Assembly (NCBI GenBank): GCA_016748015.1
Contig: JAAOMT010000512.1
Coordinates: 1,099,757-1,163,756, forward strand
Direction: 5' to 3'
From: Geosiphon pyriformis
Lineage: Eukaryota > Glomeromycota > Glomeromycetes > Archaeosporales > Geosiphonaceae
Length of the DNA: 64,000 nucleotides
The position numbers and the translations under genes are program-made. A model generated the notes under the pieces. The model searched no databases. It was not told the DNA's origin and worked only from the letters and a program-made list of their open reading frames with translations. This document shows, in pieces, positions 61,858-64,000 of the stretch (positions within the stretch are counted from its first letter, which is position 1; every line of letters begins with the position of its first letter).

Positions 61858-62295
61858 TCAACACACAATATCATGGAGCTTTGATGACTCAAGTTGATTC
61901 CCCTCTCCTTTACGATCCAATATCGACGTGGAACGATGAATATCAACGGTAAATTTTATTGATTTCCAATTCTGGATTGGTTCTTGCGATGAAATAGTTT
62001 TTAAATCAATAAATTTTCTTTTTTTTTTGACTTCCCGTTGCCAATATAAAAATAAGAGATACCCGATTAAGAGTAAAATGCCAATAGAGATTCCAACGAA
62101 TATATAAATTGGCAGCTTGTTTATCCCTTCTGAATGAGATTTAGACGAAGAAGATTTGTGTTTTGTGGGATCTTGTGCAAGTGTAGACTCCGTTATAATG
62201 CAAAATAATGACGTAAAAATCAAGTTCAAGATTATTTTGGATGTTAAAATATTATAAAATATTATTTCTGATTGCCAAGTGAAAATTTTTGCCAT
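61858..62295 (-). CDS. Small single-pass membrane protein, unknown
   Basis: A single-exon frame of 145 residues. The N-terminal 40 residues end in a hydrophobic signal-like segment (LIFTSLFCIITESTLA). A Ser/Lys-rich stretch of about 20 residues follows, then a strong membrane helix (IYIFVGISIGILLLIGYLLF), a basic stop-transfer cluster (REVKKKRK), and about 50 polar residues. The topology would be type I: a very short outer segment, one helix and a cytosolic tail. No family is recognised. Composition differs clearly from the surrounding A+T-rich DNA. Confidence 0.65.
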   Translation of the reverse strand: MAKIFTWQSEIIFYNILTSKIILNLIFTSLFCIITESTLAQDPTKHKSSSSKSHSEGINKLPIYIFVGISIGILLLIGYLLFLYWQREVKKKRKFIDLKTISSQEPIQNWKSIKFTVDIHRSTSILDRKGEGNQLESSKLHDIVC

Positions 62296-62552
62296 TCTAT
62301 CTGCTATGATTTCGATTGAAAGAGTTTCAAAAAATTTTTTTGTAAACAGTGGAATGAGAATAAATCCGAAATATTAGAATGTCGAAAATGAAAAATTGGA
62401 AATTTGAAAATTTGGTATGTAATATTTTTCACCACCTAAAAAGGGTTCATCTTTATTGAATTGTAAAATAGTACGGATTAATGATTATGATGAATTTTGA
62501 TTACGACTTTTTTCCGGAAATTTTTTATCTCAGGTTTTACAGAGTATAATAA

Positions 62553-62598
<46 letters not shown>

Positions 62599-64000
62599 AA
62601 ACAATTTTTGGAAACATTAAATTAAAAATTCGAATATTATTATATTTATTTATTTTTTATCAATTTTTTTTTCTCTTATAAATTTTATTGAATCGGAACA
62701 TATTCTCCTGTTTTTGTAAAAAAAAAACTTTTTCCATAATTAATTAGATCTTTAGTTTACGGTAATTTATTATAAGATATAACCAATACTTTCTTTATTC
62801 GTATTGGATTGGAAGTAAAACAAAGAGATGAGATGGGTAAGTTCACAGTGATATCCAATTTATAATAATAACGAGGCAAATGTACATTAGGATTTACTTA
62901 TTTTTGTAGTTCTTTTTTTGTAGTTAAAACAGCATAATAGTAATAAAAGATTGGGAACATGAGTCTTTCAATAAAATTTTCATCTTTTTTAAACTGCTAA
63001 ATAAAAATAGATCCCTTTATGCAAAATTCTTATTGATATTTGAGATCTTTTATCTGTTGTGACATTACAAAGTTTGATGAATCCCTAAAATATTTGACTA
63101 TTTAATTTTTATTCTTCAAATTTCCCCATGAAAAGGCTAGCATATCCCACATTTTGAAATAATAATAATAATAATCAAAAGACTTTAGCCACCACCAATA
63201 CCATGTCCCAACAAAAGCTAGACACTAAAAGCAAGCAATACTTGTATCACCAATTTTTAGTTGAAAATGATTTTTTTATGGTAAACATACTATAAAATCT
63301 AGTTGAAAACTTCTACCTTACATACCGCTTTTCTTGCATAGTTTTCTCTCTACCCAACAGTTTTTTAGCTAGACTACTGGTTCCGTAGTATTTCCCACTA
63401 AAAGATTTTTCGTGAATGCTGAACCTTTGGAGTCTGATTAAACCAACTCTGAAATAACTGAGACCTTTAACATGACCTTATTTTTAAATGATAAATTTAT
63501 TCCTGGAGAATAGGCTTTTTAGTCTGATATAAAACAATTTAAGCCAAAAAACCAACAAAAAAGTCTAGAAATAAAAAATTTTGCTATTTTCTGTCTGACG
63601 CAAATTTTTCAGACATTGAAGCATTCAAGTAAAATATTTCTCCCTGTGTATCATTTTACAAAATTGCTTCGTTCGTCCATAAATAACAAGTGGAAATTTT
63701 GGTTTCTGGTATTTTTATCAAATTATCGATATAATGATTTTTTACTTATTGATATGGAGAATGCTTAAAAGACTAGATTATAGCTTAGCGGAATTAAAGG
63801 TGCAAAAAGTACACTCCAAATATGAATTATTGCAAAATACATAATATTTGAATAAATTAAAGTTTCGTGTATTGCTTATTATTATAATGGATCTCTTATG
63901 CACTCAGGCTGTACAAGCCCCTTACCAAATTTTGAAATCATCCACAAAAAGACTCCGTTAGTCCAACCAAAACCAGTTTGGACTACATACTCACCGCCAC
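62296..64000. other. Non-coding end of window
   Basis: No supported gene. It contains a run of 37 T at 62556-62592, an AAT repeat near 63162, and on the minus strand near 63180-63230 a short lipase-like GHGIGGG reading followed by a stop. The last 100 bases are of mixed composition and may be the edge of a gene outside the window. Confidence 0.5.
62556..62592. repeat. Poly(T) run
   Basis: Thirty-seven T in a row, by far the longest homopolymer in the window. It may be partly an assembly or sequencing artefact. Confidence 0.9.

Overview
The window looks like nuclear DNA of an early-diverging fungus. The best guess is a Glomeromycotina (arbuscular-mycorrhizal) relative. The evidence is very A+T-rich intergenic DNA with many short repeats, genes split by many short GT-AG introns (mostly 60-100 bp), and families that are expanded in that group: HSPA12-like Hsp70s, and kinase-like proteins with an MLKL-type N-terminal helical domain and C-terminal Sel1 repeats. 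No rRNA, tRNA or CRISPR array was seen. Exon models were built by hand from splice sites, reading phase and protein similarity, and all coding lengths close to whole codons.

Layout. 1-19 kb: a ZNF511-like zinc-finger gene (+), an ABCG half-transporter (-), a decayed ABCC-type ATP-binding cassette fragment (+), a secreted class-3-lipase-like protein without its catalytic serine (-), and a proline-rich coiled-coil gene that may be PRR11-like (+). 20-36 kb: a symmetrical block made of MLKL-like pseudokinase/Sel1 gene A (-), a Tc1/mariner relic (-), a coiled-coil orphan gene (-), an HSPA12-like Hsp70 gene (+), a broken pseudokinase/Sel1 copy (+) and intact gene B (+). 37-42.6 kb: a 28-exon WDR6/TRM734 gene (-). 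43-47 kb: A+T-rich DNA, a PIF/Harbinger-type element with 26-bp inverted ends, and a second Tc1/mariner relic. 48.5-54.1 kb: an inverted second copy of the Hsp70/coiled-coil block, again with a broken pseudokinase copy at the same place. 54-59.5 kb: A+T-rich DNA. 59.5-64 kb: a REEP/HVA22-family ER-membrane gene (+), a small single-pass membrane protein (-) and a non-coding end.

The most interesting feature is the 20-54 kb block. A divergent HSPA12-like / coiled-coil gene pair with a shared promoter region is present twice in opposite orientation. Each copy is followed by a MLKL-like 4-helix-bundle/pseudokinase/Sel1 gene or its remains. The two Hsp70 genes have identical lengths for all eight exons. 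The two intact pseudokinase genes share the same seven-exon plan and have lost the DFG aspartate, as animal MLKL has. I infer, without functional evidence, that these three families may work together in stress or self/non-self signalling or regulated cell death.
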